DNA from: Photobacterium chitinilyticum
GTDB taxonomy: Bacteria > Pseudomonadota > Gammaproteobacteria > Enterobacterales > Vibrionaceae
DNA: 59,150 nucleotides
Direction: 5' to 3'
NCBI RefSeq assembly: GCF_004104355.1
Contig: NZ_RJLM01000014.1
Location: forward strand, 1 to 59,150
A program made the translations under genes and the position numbers. The notes under the pieces are model-generated. The model was not told the DNA's origin. It worked only from the letters and a program-made list of their open reading frames with translations, and searched no databases. Positions 16,219 through 24,502 of this stretch are shown piece after piece (the first letter of the stretch is position 1; every line of letters begins with the position of its first letter).

Positions 16219-17255
16219 CAGCGGCCACCTCGCTGGAACAGCCCAGCCTTACACAATACAGCCATAACGTAATGAATCTGAGGGGGGATCTCACCTGCAT
16301 GATCTCTTACGTTTCGAAGCTGCCTGATAAACACTGCTGTTAGGGTTAATAATGAGTAAAAATCTTGCTTATTCACGGGATGACGACGAGCAATAAGATA
16401 ACCTCGGTCTGCACCATATTCATGGGTTCTAAGCCGCTTATCTGCATCATCATCCCACCAATCATCAATCAGATGCAATGCTGCCCCTACTTTCTCTGCA
16501 TGGAAGCACGCAGCCTGATTACCATCAGCACATCCCACTGTTGCGTACTGCTTAGAAGACTCACCTTGCTCATGGCTATCAATAAACTTCTGGCTTGGGT
16601 GTAGCTCCTGACAGAACCCTGTTTTCAATGTTGCTTTAATATCTGCAAACCAATACTGCTTAGGCTCACACAGTGCCATTGCCATTTCTGACGCCAAACT
16701 ATTTAGTATTACCTTCTCTTTTTCAGACCATGTAGAAAACCAATCCAAGCGACGAGCATCTGTAATCACGTAGTTGTTACCGTTTGAGGTTAGTACATCA
16801 ATCTGTGTACCCAGCGTGTGTTCATTTCGCCATAGCCATGTACCCATCAGAATATTTTTACAGTAGCGTCTAGCCAATTCTTGATAACCACCAACCTGAG
16901 CGTAGATCGTTGCTAACTTTGCTAAGTACCGTCTTACTTTTTCATCTTCACAGCCATCAGGTTGCAATGAATTAGCCTCAACTCTGAGTGAAAAGCGACA
17001 ATGTATTTCTGGAATATTAGGCGGGACATAACAGGCATCGATACATTGAGGGTTACTATATGCGAGATCTTGAGGGGCCAAATTTTTGAGCTTCTGATTT
17101 TTATCATAGGCTTCCGTGAAACCACTTTTTGCCGCTCTGATCCTGTTCGTTTCGACTTGAATCGGCACAAAGTCACACTCTGGGGTCTGGTAGTAAAACA
17201 CAGCCTTACCCGGCGAAAGGGAGCGTACATAGTTTAAATGTCGGCAGATCTGCAT
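16218..17255 (-). CDS. cas7f: Cas7f (Csy3) Cascade backbone subunit
   Basis: The 345-residue protein forms the helical backbone that holds the guide and flips every sixth base. Recognisable blocks are SPGKAVFYYQT near the N-terminus, CRFSLRVEANSLQPDGC in the middle and GTWLWRNEHTLGTQIDV. In I-F3 systems six copies assemble with Cas8/5, Cas6 and a TniQ dimer. It starts nine bases after the cas8/5 stop and overlaps cas6 by one base. Confidence 0.93.
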   Translation of the reverse strand: MQICRHLNYVRSLSPGKAVFYYQTPECDFVPIQVETNRIRAAKSGFTEAYDKNQKLKNLAPQDLAYSNPQCIDACYVPPNIPEIHCRFSLRVEANSLQPDGCEDEKVRRYLAKLATIYAQVGGYQELARRYCKNILMGTWLWRNEHTLGTQIDVLTSNGNNYVITDARRLDWFSTWSEKEKVILNSLASEMAMALCEPKQYWFADIKATLKTGFCQELHPSQKFIDSHEQGESSKQYATVGCADGNQAACFHAEKVGAALHLIDDWWDDDADKRLRTHEYGADRGYLIARRHPVNKQDFYSLLTLTAVFIRQLRNVRDHAGEIPPQIHYVMAVLCKAGLFQRGGR

Positions 17256-17264
17256 ACCGCTACC

Positions 17265-19343
17265 TCATATTGCCTTTTTCATAAGCATAGCGTTATTTGC
17301 AATATCAAAGTGCCAAAAGGCTGACTGGTAAAACTGCTTACTACCTGACAATCTAACGTTAATGGGGTTCATACATCGAATAACCCCAATACAAGGTTCT
17401 GCATAGCAATGGAAAGGAGCCACACTACCAGCACGAACCTGAGGTTTTTCAAGTGGTAAAAAACCAAGCCCTATTGGCTTTAGGTCTAATTCACTATCTA
17501 AACGGACGGCAAGCTCTTCAAATGAATTAGCCCCTTTATCGTCAGGATAAATCCAGCAACCACTACGAGGTAAGCGCGATAACACAGAAAATAGTTCGCT
17601 TTGTGTTGGATATACCGATAACCAATTAGTTAACTCAAAAAGTGATGGAGGATGAAGCGTTCCCCCTGCAAAACGTGACGGAAATGCTGCCTGTAAAAGC
17701 ATGAGATCGGGTATTGATGCTGATTCTGGCAACTGTAACTCAAGTACCAAATCCATTGTTAAATCACCGTATACCCCATCAACTATGCCTGGATGCTGAA
17801 CATTCGACGCTTTCTTCCGATACCTCACCTTGTCAGGTTCAGGTAATTTCTTACCTGCCTGTCGGTGGTATTGAGCAATGAACCAAGCACCTCGTTTAAT
17901 TGAGCATTCACTACCAAGCAATGCACAGAGCTTTCTCTGGTAGTTATGCATTAAACCTCCCAAAGCCGTTAATGATGGGATACCAGATACATAGGGGTTA
18001 GAAAGTAACGAGGCGTCATGAACCTTCAATTGCTGAAGATGCAGGAACACGCAGTTTGATTGACACTCAACGGCTGGATCTTCTTGATTCGCTATGTAGT
18101 TCAGTAACCATTTCAGTTGCTGTTTAATGGGATGAATAATCTCTGGGTGAAAAGCATACCGACCGCCCAAGCGATGATATTGTAATGCCTGATGGAAATG
18201 AGCATTCAAGTCACTAAGTGCATCTGGCAAATTATCTATCGGAAGATATAACAACTGCTCTTCCAGTGTTTCAATAGGCCTACTGTGAAGCGCATTCGCC
18301 TCTATACTATCTCGCCACTCCATCATCGGCGCTAACCATAAGGCAAGCTGCTTTCGAACAAAACGTAATGCAGAAACACGTAACTGTCGTCGCTGCCTCA
18401 ACATTGGTGCCGATCTCTCTCCGGCTATTCTACTCAAAGCCTGCAAGAAGCGTTTATCTTTAATCACCGAATGGTCAAAGACACTCTTTGTACTGCCATA
18501 TCGATATTCAGCAAATGACTCTGATGTTTTCTGAGTAACATTAGGTTGATAATTCAGTACCCTAATATTGCCACCCAGTGAAGCCACCAAACTGCCAACA
18601 TTTGCAGGATGACTATGCTCAATATTTGCAGTTCTAACCTTTCGGTTAAAAGCCATCTTCTGTATTTGTGCTTGTACGCTATGACTAATTACAGGAGTTA
18701 ACGCGTAATAATCTCCCAGATACGGCACTCGAATTTGCTTTGAGTAATCACTGACTTCGGACGGAAGCTGGTTAGAAGCATGATGATCTGAAAGGGTTGC
18801 TCTCACATCTGATAGCTGTTTTCGTGTCATCCCTAAAGTACTAAACACAGCTTGCCACTCAGCAACATTATCAAGTACTACCTCTAGTAATGAGGTTTCT
18901 CGATTTTGCCAATTAAAACGTACAGCGAAGAATTTAGCTGGATTAACCTGAGAACTATTATGAGACCAACCAAAAGCTTGAGGAAGATTTGGACTACTTA
19001 AAACACCATCAACAGGCTTTTTCACTTGGGCAATAATACGTTGCTCCTTCACCCGAGAATCAGGGTACTTAACGTTATGGGAATGAAACCACTGCACTTC
19101 ATCAACACAGTGTTGAAGATGCTCTTGGTTCTTTAGTAATAACCTTGCCAATGCCCTATCCAGTAAGTCGTCTACATCCTTTTTAGGCAACGTTAAGTTA
19201 ATGGCGATAATCAGTAATTGAAGTTCACAGCCAGTCACATCCACGACATCCGTATAAGCAGCCAATGTCTTTCTCAATAACTGATTGCGTTCACCTATAT
19301 CTTGAACTTGCAGTAACTCCGATAAGTGCATTGGCTTCACCAT
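17265..19343 (-). CDS. cas8f: Cas8f-Cas5f fusion, PAM-recognising Cascade subunit
   Basis: The 692-residue protein lies between tniQ and cas7, the place of the fused Cas8/Cas5 of I-F3 elements, and its size fits the fusion. It recognises the CC PAM and caps the 5' handle of the crRNA. Features are diffuse, as usual for this fast-evolving family; RFNWQNRETSLLEV and LREKQLALWLAPM-like helical stretches are visible. The start ATG overlaps the tniQ stop by seven bases. Assignment rests mainly on operon order and length. Confidence 0.88.
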   Translation of the reverse strand: MVKPMHLSELLQVQDIGERNQLLRKTLAAYTDVVDVTGCELQLLIIAINLTLPKKDVDDLLDRALARLLLKNQEHLQHCVDEVQWFHSHNVKYPDSRVKEQRIIAQVKKPVDGVLSSPNLPQAFGWSHNSSQVNPAKFFAVRFNWQNRETSLLEVVLDNVAEWQAVFSTLGMTRKQLSDVRATLSDHHASNQLPSEVSDYSKQIRVPYLGDYYALTPVISHSVQAQIQKMAFNRKVRTANIEHSHPANVGSLVASLGGNIRVLNYQPNVTQKTSESFAEYRYGSTKSVFDHSVIKDKRFLQALSRIAGERSAPMLRQRRQLRVSALRFVRKQLALWLAPMMEWRDSIEANALHSRPIETLEEQLLYLPIDNLPDALSDLNAHFHQALQYHRLGGRYAFHPEIIHPIKQQLKWLLNYIANQEDPAVECQSNCVFLHLQQLKVHDASLLSNPYVSGIPSLTALGGLMHNYQRKLCALLGSECSIKRGAWFIAQYHRQAGKKLPEPDKVRYRKKASNVQHPGIVDGVYGDLTMDLVLELQLPESASIPDLMLLQAAFPSRFAGGTLHPPSLFELTNWLSVYPTQSELFSVLSRLPRSGCWIYPDDKGANSFEELAVRLDSELDLKPIGLGFLPLEKPQVRAGSVAPFHCYAEPCIGVIRCMNPINVRLSGSKQFYQSAFWHFDIANNAMLMKKAI

Positions 19344-20554
19344 GATGGCAAGTAAACATCATTCGTGCTGTAATCAGATGCCATACCTGACCAGCGTAAC
19401 TCCATAACATGACGCAGAAAAAAGACGGCATCATCAGATCTTAGCTTCGAGTGCAATTTAAGCCTTCTTGAGGATTGCAAATATCCTTCCTCATGGAGCC
19501 TATAGACTTGCTCTGTTGATGTAGTTAGCAATGCAGCGGTTTCCAACACTGTTAGCCTCAAATCGGCAATATTGGCTTCCATCGTTTTTGGGTTATCTCG
19601 TACCAGTTGGTAAAGAAAACCAATCACAGCCTTAAGGACAAAGTTCTGGCGGAGATCTTTTGATGGCAACTTCCGAGCAGAAGTAAGCAATTCACCAAAA
19701 ACACTTGAAAATCGAGTATGGTTAAAATTCTTTAGCAATTTCATTTCAGCATTCTGAACAACACCTTCCAGATCACGACAAAAGGATGAAGGCCAATTTG
19801 AGAAATATTGAACCGCAGGGGAAAAGTCTTGCTCATCCAATTCATTTTTAATAATCAGACTCTGCTTGTACCTTGAATACCAAAGCAATGCTCCTAACCA
19901 GTTGGTAACCGATAGTGCTTTCTCTCTTTCGCCATCAGCTACAAGTTTACTAATCGCAACCTGTTCAAAAGCGGCCTCTGCAATCTCAGCTTTCCTCAGG
20001 TCATAGCCACACTCACAAAATTCAATTTGTTCTGATTCTTGATAATTCAAATTGGCTTTGCAGGAAGGGCAATGAAAAAGCAGTTTAACGCCATGATGAT
20101 GGCAAGATTGGTAGGGTTGAAAATGCCAGTATTGCCGAATATAAGGAGATTCAGCTAAGCATTTAGGACATACCGGAGTATGGGAGCTACGAATAAAACA
20201 ACGTGGAATGTGTACACCCGCTCGGAAAACAGATGTTAGGTTAGGGGAAAATGTCACCGTAGAACGCAATAAAGCTTGGCTCATTAATGGCCTGACATCA
20301 CTATCAAACAGCGAATCTAGCAACTCAAAAGCTCTCACTCTAAAGCCGCTTGAATGCTTAGCATGGTAGAGGTTGAACTGATTCAGTTGTCGAGGTAATG
20401 CCCCAGCAGCTCGGTGATCATTGTCTACTAACCATTCCCACAATGCACCACTAAGCAATTGAAATGATTCAAAGCCATTACATTCGCCAAGCCGAATTAA
20501 GAAGCTTTCAAGGGATTCATTAAGGTACTGCTTATCTGGTGTAATAAGAAACAT
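19337..20554 (-). CDS. tniQ: TniQ (TnsD-like) transposition targeting protein
   Basis: This 405-residue protein carries the TniQ zinc-binding region, with CPKC about residue 133, HFQPYQSCHHHGV, then FHCPSCKANL and FCECGYDL, giving two treble-clef knuckles. A C-terminal segment (TVLETAALLTTSTEQVYRL) looks like a helix-turn-helix. In I-F3 CASTs TniQ binds Cascade at the Cas6/Cas7 end and recruits TnsC. I moved the start to ATG 20552-20554 (MFLITPDK); the longer frame begins with TTG. It leads the tniQ-cas8-cas7-cas6-CRISPR operon behind a palindromic operator. Confidence 0.93.
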   Translation of the reverse strand: MFLITPDKQYLNESLESFLIRLGECNGFESFQLLSGALWEWLVDNDHRAAGALPRQLNQFNLYHAKHSSGFRVRAFELLDSLFDSDVRPLMSQALLRSTVTFSPNLTSVFRAGVHIPRCFIRSSHTPVCPKCLAESPYIRQYWHFQPYQSCHHHGVKLLFHCPSCKANLNYQESEQIEFCECGYDLRKAEIAEAAFEQVAISKLVADGEREKALSVTNWLGALLWYSRYKQSLIIKNELDEQDFSPAVQYFSNWPSSFCRDLEGVVQNAEMKLLKNFNHTRFSSVFGELLTSARKLPSKDLRQNFVLKAVIGFLYQLVRDNPKTMEANIADLRLTVLETAALLTTSTEQVYRLHEEGYLQSSRRLKLHSKLRSDDAVFFLRHVMELRWSGMASDYSTNDVYLPSW

Positions 20555-20566
20555 AGACAACTCAAA

Positions 20567-20581
20567 CTAAGAATTACTTAG
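20567..20581. promoter_or_regulatory. Predicted Xre operator before tniQ
   Basis: CTAAG-AATTA-CTTAG, a perfect palindrome in its arms, lies 13 bases upstream of the tniQ ATG. It is the same 15-bp pattern found twice near xre. Binding here should repress the tniQ-cas-CRISPR transcript. Confidence 0.75.
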
Positions 20582-20698
20582 TTTATGTATGGCATAAAGT
20601 CGGTGCGACCTTTAAATAATACTATGAGGAACATCTAAGACAATGCAATTAACTCAGTTTAATATAACCTCGGTTCATATTGGCGGGAGTTATATACT

Positions 20699-21967
20699 TT
20701 GATTACAGATAAAAAAGTTACTGGTGCTTGGATAATCCACCACACAAATAAAATACAACGAGTCATGTCACCACAAGGCTTTTCCTCCACAGAAACAGCA
20801 GGTAAAGCCGGCACTCTGTTATCAGCTCTATCAGCTTCTCATGAAGAATCTAAGCTACCCTTTGATAGAGTAGATGTTCTTGCTAGAGCATCCAACATTA
20901 ATAGACTAGAAATAAAACCTTTACTTGAAATCTTACGCTCAAGAGATCTGGTTGACTTTTCATCTAAAGAGGTTGCAGTTCTTGGTGTGACTTCGACAAC
21001 AGCTCTTCAGCATACTTCTGATATTTTTGACGTAGAGGAACCGTCGGGCTTAGAACAAGCATCGTTAGAGTTGGCTGAGCTAGCTTCTGAAAAACCTTAT
21101 GAAAAAGAAGAAATAATAGAAATACTAGGTGATGAACATCACTTGGATGGTGATGATAAAAAGCAACTATTTAAAAGTGCTGAAGACATTGGTTTTGTTG
21201 AGGTTGAACACGTTGATTCAAAATATACTCTTTTATTTAATGGTAATTTATTTAAAAAAGACGAAACTGCAAAAATCAATAAAATATTAGAGTCATTAAG
21301 CTCGGCAGAACAAAGTAAATTAATTGAAGTTAATTGTATGCTGGATAAAAATGCTTGTATTGAACAAGAAGTTGTAGAAAATATTCTTGGAAGAGCCCTT
21401 TTTAGTAAAGTAATGTCTGTTGGAGTCTATGATCTAAATGTAGTTAGCAATGAAAAAGAAGATTCAGGATATATCACTAAACCATCAGCATTTTCAAAAT
21501 ATAGCACATCAAATGTTGAAGATGCCTTTGACCTTGTTAAAGCTTTTGTAAGCTCTCTTACTTACGGTATGACTAAAAGTTCTCATGCAAGAGGTCAAAT
21601 AACCATGGTGGAAAAATTATTACAGAAACTAGTTGATGGGAAGTATGTAGGGCCAGCTCACGCAATTGCAAGCGACTATAAAATCCTAGAATATAAGAAT
21701 GTTGTAAAAATAGATGAAAGGTGGAATGATACATTTTATGGTAGAAGGTATGGATATTGTATGAGGCTACTGAAAACTGAGGTTGGTGAACTAGCTCTTC
21801 AAGCAATTAGAAATTGTGATGTTAGTGCAGAATCATTAGAGAACTTCCCATCTGCCTCAATAACAAAATATCTATCTCCTGAAATAAATAGAACTACTAT
21901 TAGAAAAAAACAAATAAGAGACAATAAAAAATCCACCAATGATATGCTAATGATTTTAAGACAATGA
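20699..21967 (+). CDS. Unknown cargo protein with winged-helix-like segments
   Basis: The 422-residue protein matches no family I know. The start is TTG at 20699, behind GGCGGGAG at suitable spacing. Residues 30-90 read like a winged helix (ETAGKAGTLLSALSA, RLEIKPLLEILRSRDLVDF), and residues 125-180 may be a second one. The C-terminus is basic (TTIRKKQIRDNKKS). It is followed after nine bases by a nuclease-like gene on the same strand, so the two form an operon. It could be the sensor or adaptor of that pair. It lies between the cas and tns modules and runs opposite to them. Confidence 0.75.
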   Translation: MITDKKVTGAWIIHHTNKIQRVMSPQGFSSTETAGKAGTLLSALSASHEESKLPFDRVDVLARASNINRLEIKPLLEILRSRDLVDFSSKEVAVLGVTSTTALQHTSDIFDVEEPSGLEQASLELAELASEKPYEKEEIIEILGDEHHLDGDDKKQLFKSAEDIGFVEVEHVDSKYTLLFNGNLFKKDETAKINKILESLSSAEQSKLIEVNCMLDKNACIEQEVVENILGRALFSKVMSVGVYDLNVVSNEKEDSGYITKPSAFSKYSTSNVEDAFDLVKAFVSSLTYGMTKSSHARGQITMVEKLLQKLVDGKYVGPAHAIASDYKILEYKNVVKIDERWNDTFYGRRYGYCMRLLKTEVGELALQAIRNCDVSAESLENFPSASITKYLSPEINRTTIRKKQIRDNKKSTNDMLMILRQ

Positions 21968-21976
21968 GGAATACAC

Positions 21977-23062
21977 ATGGCTACTCATGAATTACAAAAA
22001 GGATTCCTTATGGAAGAAGTCTTAAGGCATTATTTACAACAAAATGGATACTATGTTGTACGTGGTGTTCCATTTAAATATAAAGGCTTTGATGTTACAG
22101 ACATTGATTTATGGCTTTATGCTAGAACATCATCAATGTCTCGAGAAATTTCAATTGTTGATATTAAAAATAAAAAAACACCTCAAGCAATCGAAAGAAT
22201 ATTCTGGATTAAAGGATTGAAAGATTGTATTGGCGCAGATAAAGCAATTATTGCGACAACAGATAGAAGAAAAGAAGTTACTGACTTTGGTAAAAGTCAT
22301 GGTGTATTTGTTTTAGATGGGGATTTTTTATCTAGGCTTCGTAATAAAGAAAATAGTGATCGATTAACTGATGAAGAGTTTGATTTACTTTTTAAAAATT
22401 ACAAATTTGAGAAGCTTAATGGTGATTGGAAAAATCGAATAAGTAAGTCGAAAGCATTACTCTTAGATGGATTGGGGTTTAACTCCAGCTTATCATGGTT
22501 AGAACAAGCTGCTTTTTTCTCAGAGCAAGTATTCATCGGTACTAAACATACTGATTTATCTGCTCGATGCTTCTATCTTTTATGCTCATTTATTGCTATT
22601 GCTGTTGATTATATACTCAAAGACTATGCGTTTCTAACCGTAGATTTAAGAACTAAGCGACTAGCTGAAGGCTTTACTTTTGGTGATAAAGGAACAGAAG
22701 CTTTCGACAACAACCTAAAAAATGCGACAAAGTTAATTTCTGCTTATCATGACAATGGAAAAGCAATTTCAGCCAAAATACAAAAAGCCATCGATGAACA
22801 ATTATCATCTCTAGATTCTGGTTCCCTTGCAGTATTTTTTTCCAAGCCAGATGTAGCCAAAAACTTATTTATAGTTGCAAATGAGTTAGAAGCATTAGCC
22901 TACAATAATAATTTTGTAACTCATACAGAAAAATCTCTTGAAGTTAGAGCTTTTATTGGCTGTATTCTTGATTATTTAGGCCATGACAGAGTGAAGTTTA
23001 ACCAAGCGTTATCCCCTCACAGTAAATCAAGCAAAAATATACAAAAAGAAATGCCAATATAA
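21977..23062 (+). CDS. PD-(D/E)xK nuclease-like cargo protein
   Basis: The N-terminal 110 residues look like a restriction-endonuclease fold. There is a helix with Glu13/Glu14, then GFDVTDIDLWLY (38-48) and ISIVDIKNKK (59-68), fitting D-x(n)-D-x-K with Asp44, Asp62 and Lys64. KDCIGADKAIIATTD follows, as in Mrr/NERD-type domains. The rest is helical and unassigned. ATG follows AGGAATACAC. It pairs with the upstream gene, and together they look like an undescribed two-gene defence or anti-plasmid module. Confidence 0.75.
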   Translation: MATHELQKGFLMEEVLRHYLQQNGYYVVRGVPFKYKGFDVTDIDLWLYARTSSMSREISIVDIKNKKTPQAIERIFWIKGLKDCIGADKAIIATTDRRKEVTDFGKSHGVFVLDGDFLSRLRNKENSDRLTDEEFDLLFKNYKFEKLNGDWKNRISKSKALLLDGLGFNSSLSWLEQAAFFSEQVFIGTKHTDLSARCFYLLCSFIAIAVDYILKDYAFLTVDLRTKRLAEGFTFGDKGTEAFDNNLKNATKLISAYHDNGKAISAKIQKAIDEQLSSLDSGSLAVFFSKPDVAKNLFIVANELEALAYNNNFVTHTEKSLEVRAFIGCILDYLGHDRVKFNQALSPHSKSSKNIQKEMPI

Positions 23063-23112
23063 TATATATTTAGGCTAAGGTAAGTTAATTACTCCTTAGC
23101 CTTACTTTTTGT

Positions 23113-23418
23113 TTATTCAATTTTTCGATAAATGAGTCCTAATATATATTCTTTTTCCTTTATATTCAGCTTACCTAAAGCACAAATCAACTCAGCCAAT
23201 AAATCATCATCACTATAAAAGTACGCGACAGGCACACCCAGCTCATCAGCAATGCGCTTCATCGTCTGGTAATCAGGCGTATGTTTGCCCTTCTCGTACT
23301 GGTTCATCCTTGCACTTGCTGTATTCGGTTCCATACCCAAGGCCATACCTAACTGTTGTTGTGTGTATCCTGCTGCTTTTCTTGCTGATTTAAGGCGAAC
23401 AGGAATTGGGTTTGTCAT
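23113..23418 (-). CDS. xre: Xre-family HTH regulator of the CAST
   Basis: The 101-residue protein has an N-terminal HTH_3 domain: RLKSARKAAGYTQQQLGMAL, then ASARMNQYEKGKHTPDY and IADELGVPVAYFYSDDD. I-F3 elements often carry an Xre regulator that represses their Cascade genes and the home-site guide. Here it lies between tnsC and the second cargo pair. CTAAG-N5-CTTAG palindromes upstream suggest autoregulation, and the same motif precedes tniQ. Confidence 0.9.
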   Translation of the reverse strand: MTNPIPVRLKSARKAAGYTQQQLGMALGMEPNTASARMNQYEKGKHTPDYQTMKRIADELGVPVAYFYSDDDLLAELICALGKLNIKEKEYILGLIYRKIE

Positions 23419-23447
23419 AGCAAGCTCTTAGCATAATCATGATTGAG

Positions 23448-23462
23448 CTAAGATTGTCTTAG
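23448..23462. promoter_or_regulatory. Predicted Xre operator before xre
   Basis: CTAAG-ATTGT-CTTAG lies 30 bases upstream of the xre ATG. A further half site CTTAG sits at 23427-23431. Confidence 0.75.
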
Positions 23463-23481
23463 TATGAGCCTCTTAAATATA

Positions 23482-23496
23482 CTAAGGATTACTTAG
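23482..23496. promoter_or_regulatory. Second predicted Xre operator, overlapping the tnsC stop
   Basis: CTAAG-GATTA-CTTAG is 34 bases from the first operator, start to start (about three helical turns), which would allow cooperative binding. It covers the tnsC stop codon. Confidence 0.7.
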
Positions 23497-24502
23497 CTTT
23501 TCTAGTTTTACGTAATAGCTGTGACAACGGAAGGCGATCTGTGTACTGAGTTGGGATAACCGCATCAAACTCGTTATCAGCACCACTGTCATAATATGAA
23601 ATTTCACTGACCTCTTGCCCTTCAATCTGATCGATAGATAGGAGGAACGGATTCGATGCATCAGAAAACATCAGATGATAAGCATCGGCAAGATGTTGAT
23701 TTGATAGTGTTGGTGAGTTCTGAGCTAAAGCTTGTTTTACCGCTTCGTTCACCAAATGCTTAAGGGTTCTAATTTGTCCTTTAGATGCTGCAAACAAAGC
23801 TAATATTGTATGTTTACTATCTAGCTTTGGGGGTTGCTCAAAAGGCATCCTCATCGCAAGCCCCTTAACAAAACGAATGAAAGCTTCTGGCTCTTTAGAA
23901 AGAGTAAAGTATGATAAAGCCCTTCGAATCAGGAGCCTTGAAGCCCATTCAGGTACTTCAGCAATCTTTTTAGACCAAGGCATTCCGACAAGCACGATTG
24001 GAACTGTGGCAGCCTCACTAATGTATTTAAATTGAGTCGCTACATCATTAAGGGCTTGTCCAGATTTACACTCCACTAACTCTTGAAACTCGTTAACAAT
24101 AATCAGCTCAACCTCTGATGACTTTAAGCATCTAATCAGCGATTCTGTCAGAAATTGATCTCTGCTTATTCCCTTCCGATATGTTGCAGAGAAATGTCCT
24201 ATGTCTTTAAGTAACTCAATGATCGTTGAGTCTATAGTTGGTTTACTTGGGATACGAGTGGATAGCACTAAACGTTTATTAGGAGCAGATTTAGATATAC
24301 GTTCACAATATTTATTAACTAGATATGACTTGCCTGAACCAGTATCCCCAGTCAACAGCATGCATTGCTGATCACCACCAAATTTACGGTTATACCTCAG
24401 TCTGTCGAAGTCAGCCATGATAGTTGTAGCAATTGGCATTTCGACAAAAACATCAACAAACTGTTGATACTTAAATTCATTATCTGGTGACAATAAGGCC
24501 AT
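23489..24502 (-). CDS. tnsC: TnsC AAA+ transposition regulator
   Basis: TnsC polymerises on DNA at the TniQ-Cascade site and activates TnsAB. The protein has Walker A LLTGDTGSGKSYLVNKYC and Walker B ELIIVNEFQELV, followed by IVLVGMPWSKKI (sensor 1) and SRLLIRRALSYFTLS. The length of about 337 residues fits I-F3 TnsC. The start ATG overlaps the tnsB stop (TGATG); a TTG one codon earlier is less likely. Confidence 0.93.
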   Translation of the reverse strand: MALLSPDNEFKYQQFVDVFVEMPIATTIMADFDRLRYNRKFGGDQQCMLLTGDTGSGKSYLVNKYCERISKSAPNKRLVLSTRIPSKPTIDSTIIELLKDIGHFSATYRKGISRDQFLTESLIRCLKSSEVELIIVNEFQELVECKSGQALNDVATQFKYISEAATVPIVLVGMPWSKKIAEVPEWASRLLIRRALSYFTLSKEPEAFIRFVKGLAMRMPFEQPPKLDSKHTILALFAASKGQIRTLKHLVNEAVKQALAQNSPTLSNQHLADAYHLMFSDASNPFLLSIDQIEGQEVSEISYYDSGADNEFDAVIPTQYTDRLPLSQLLRKTRKAK

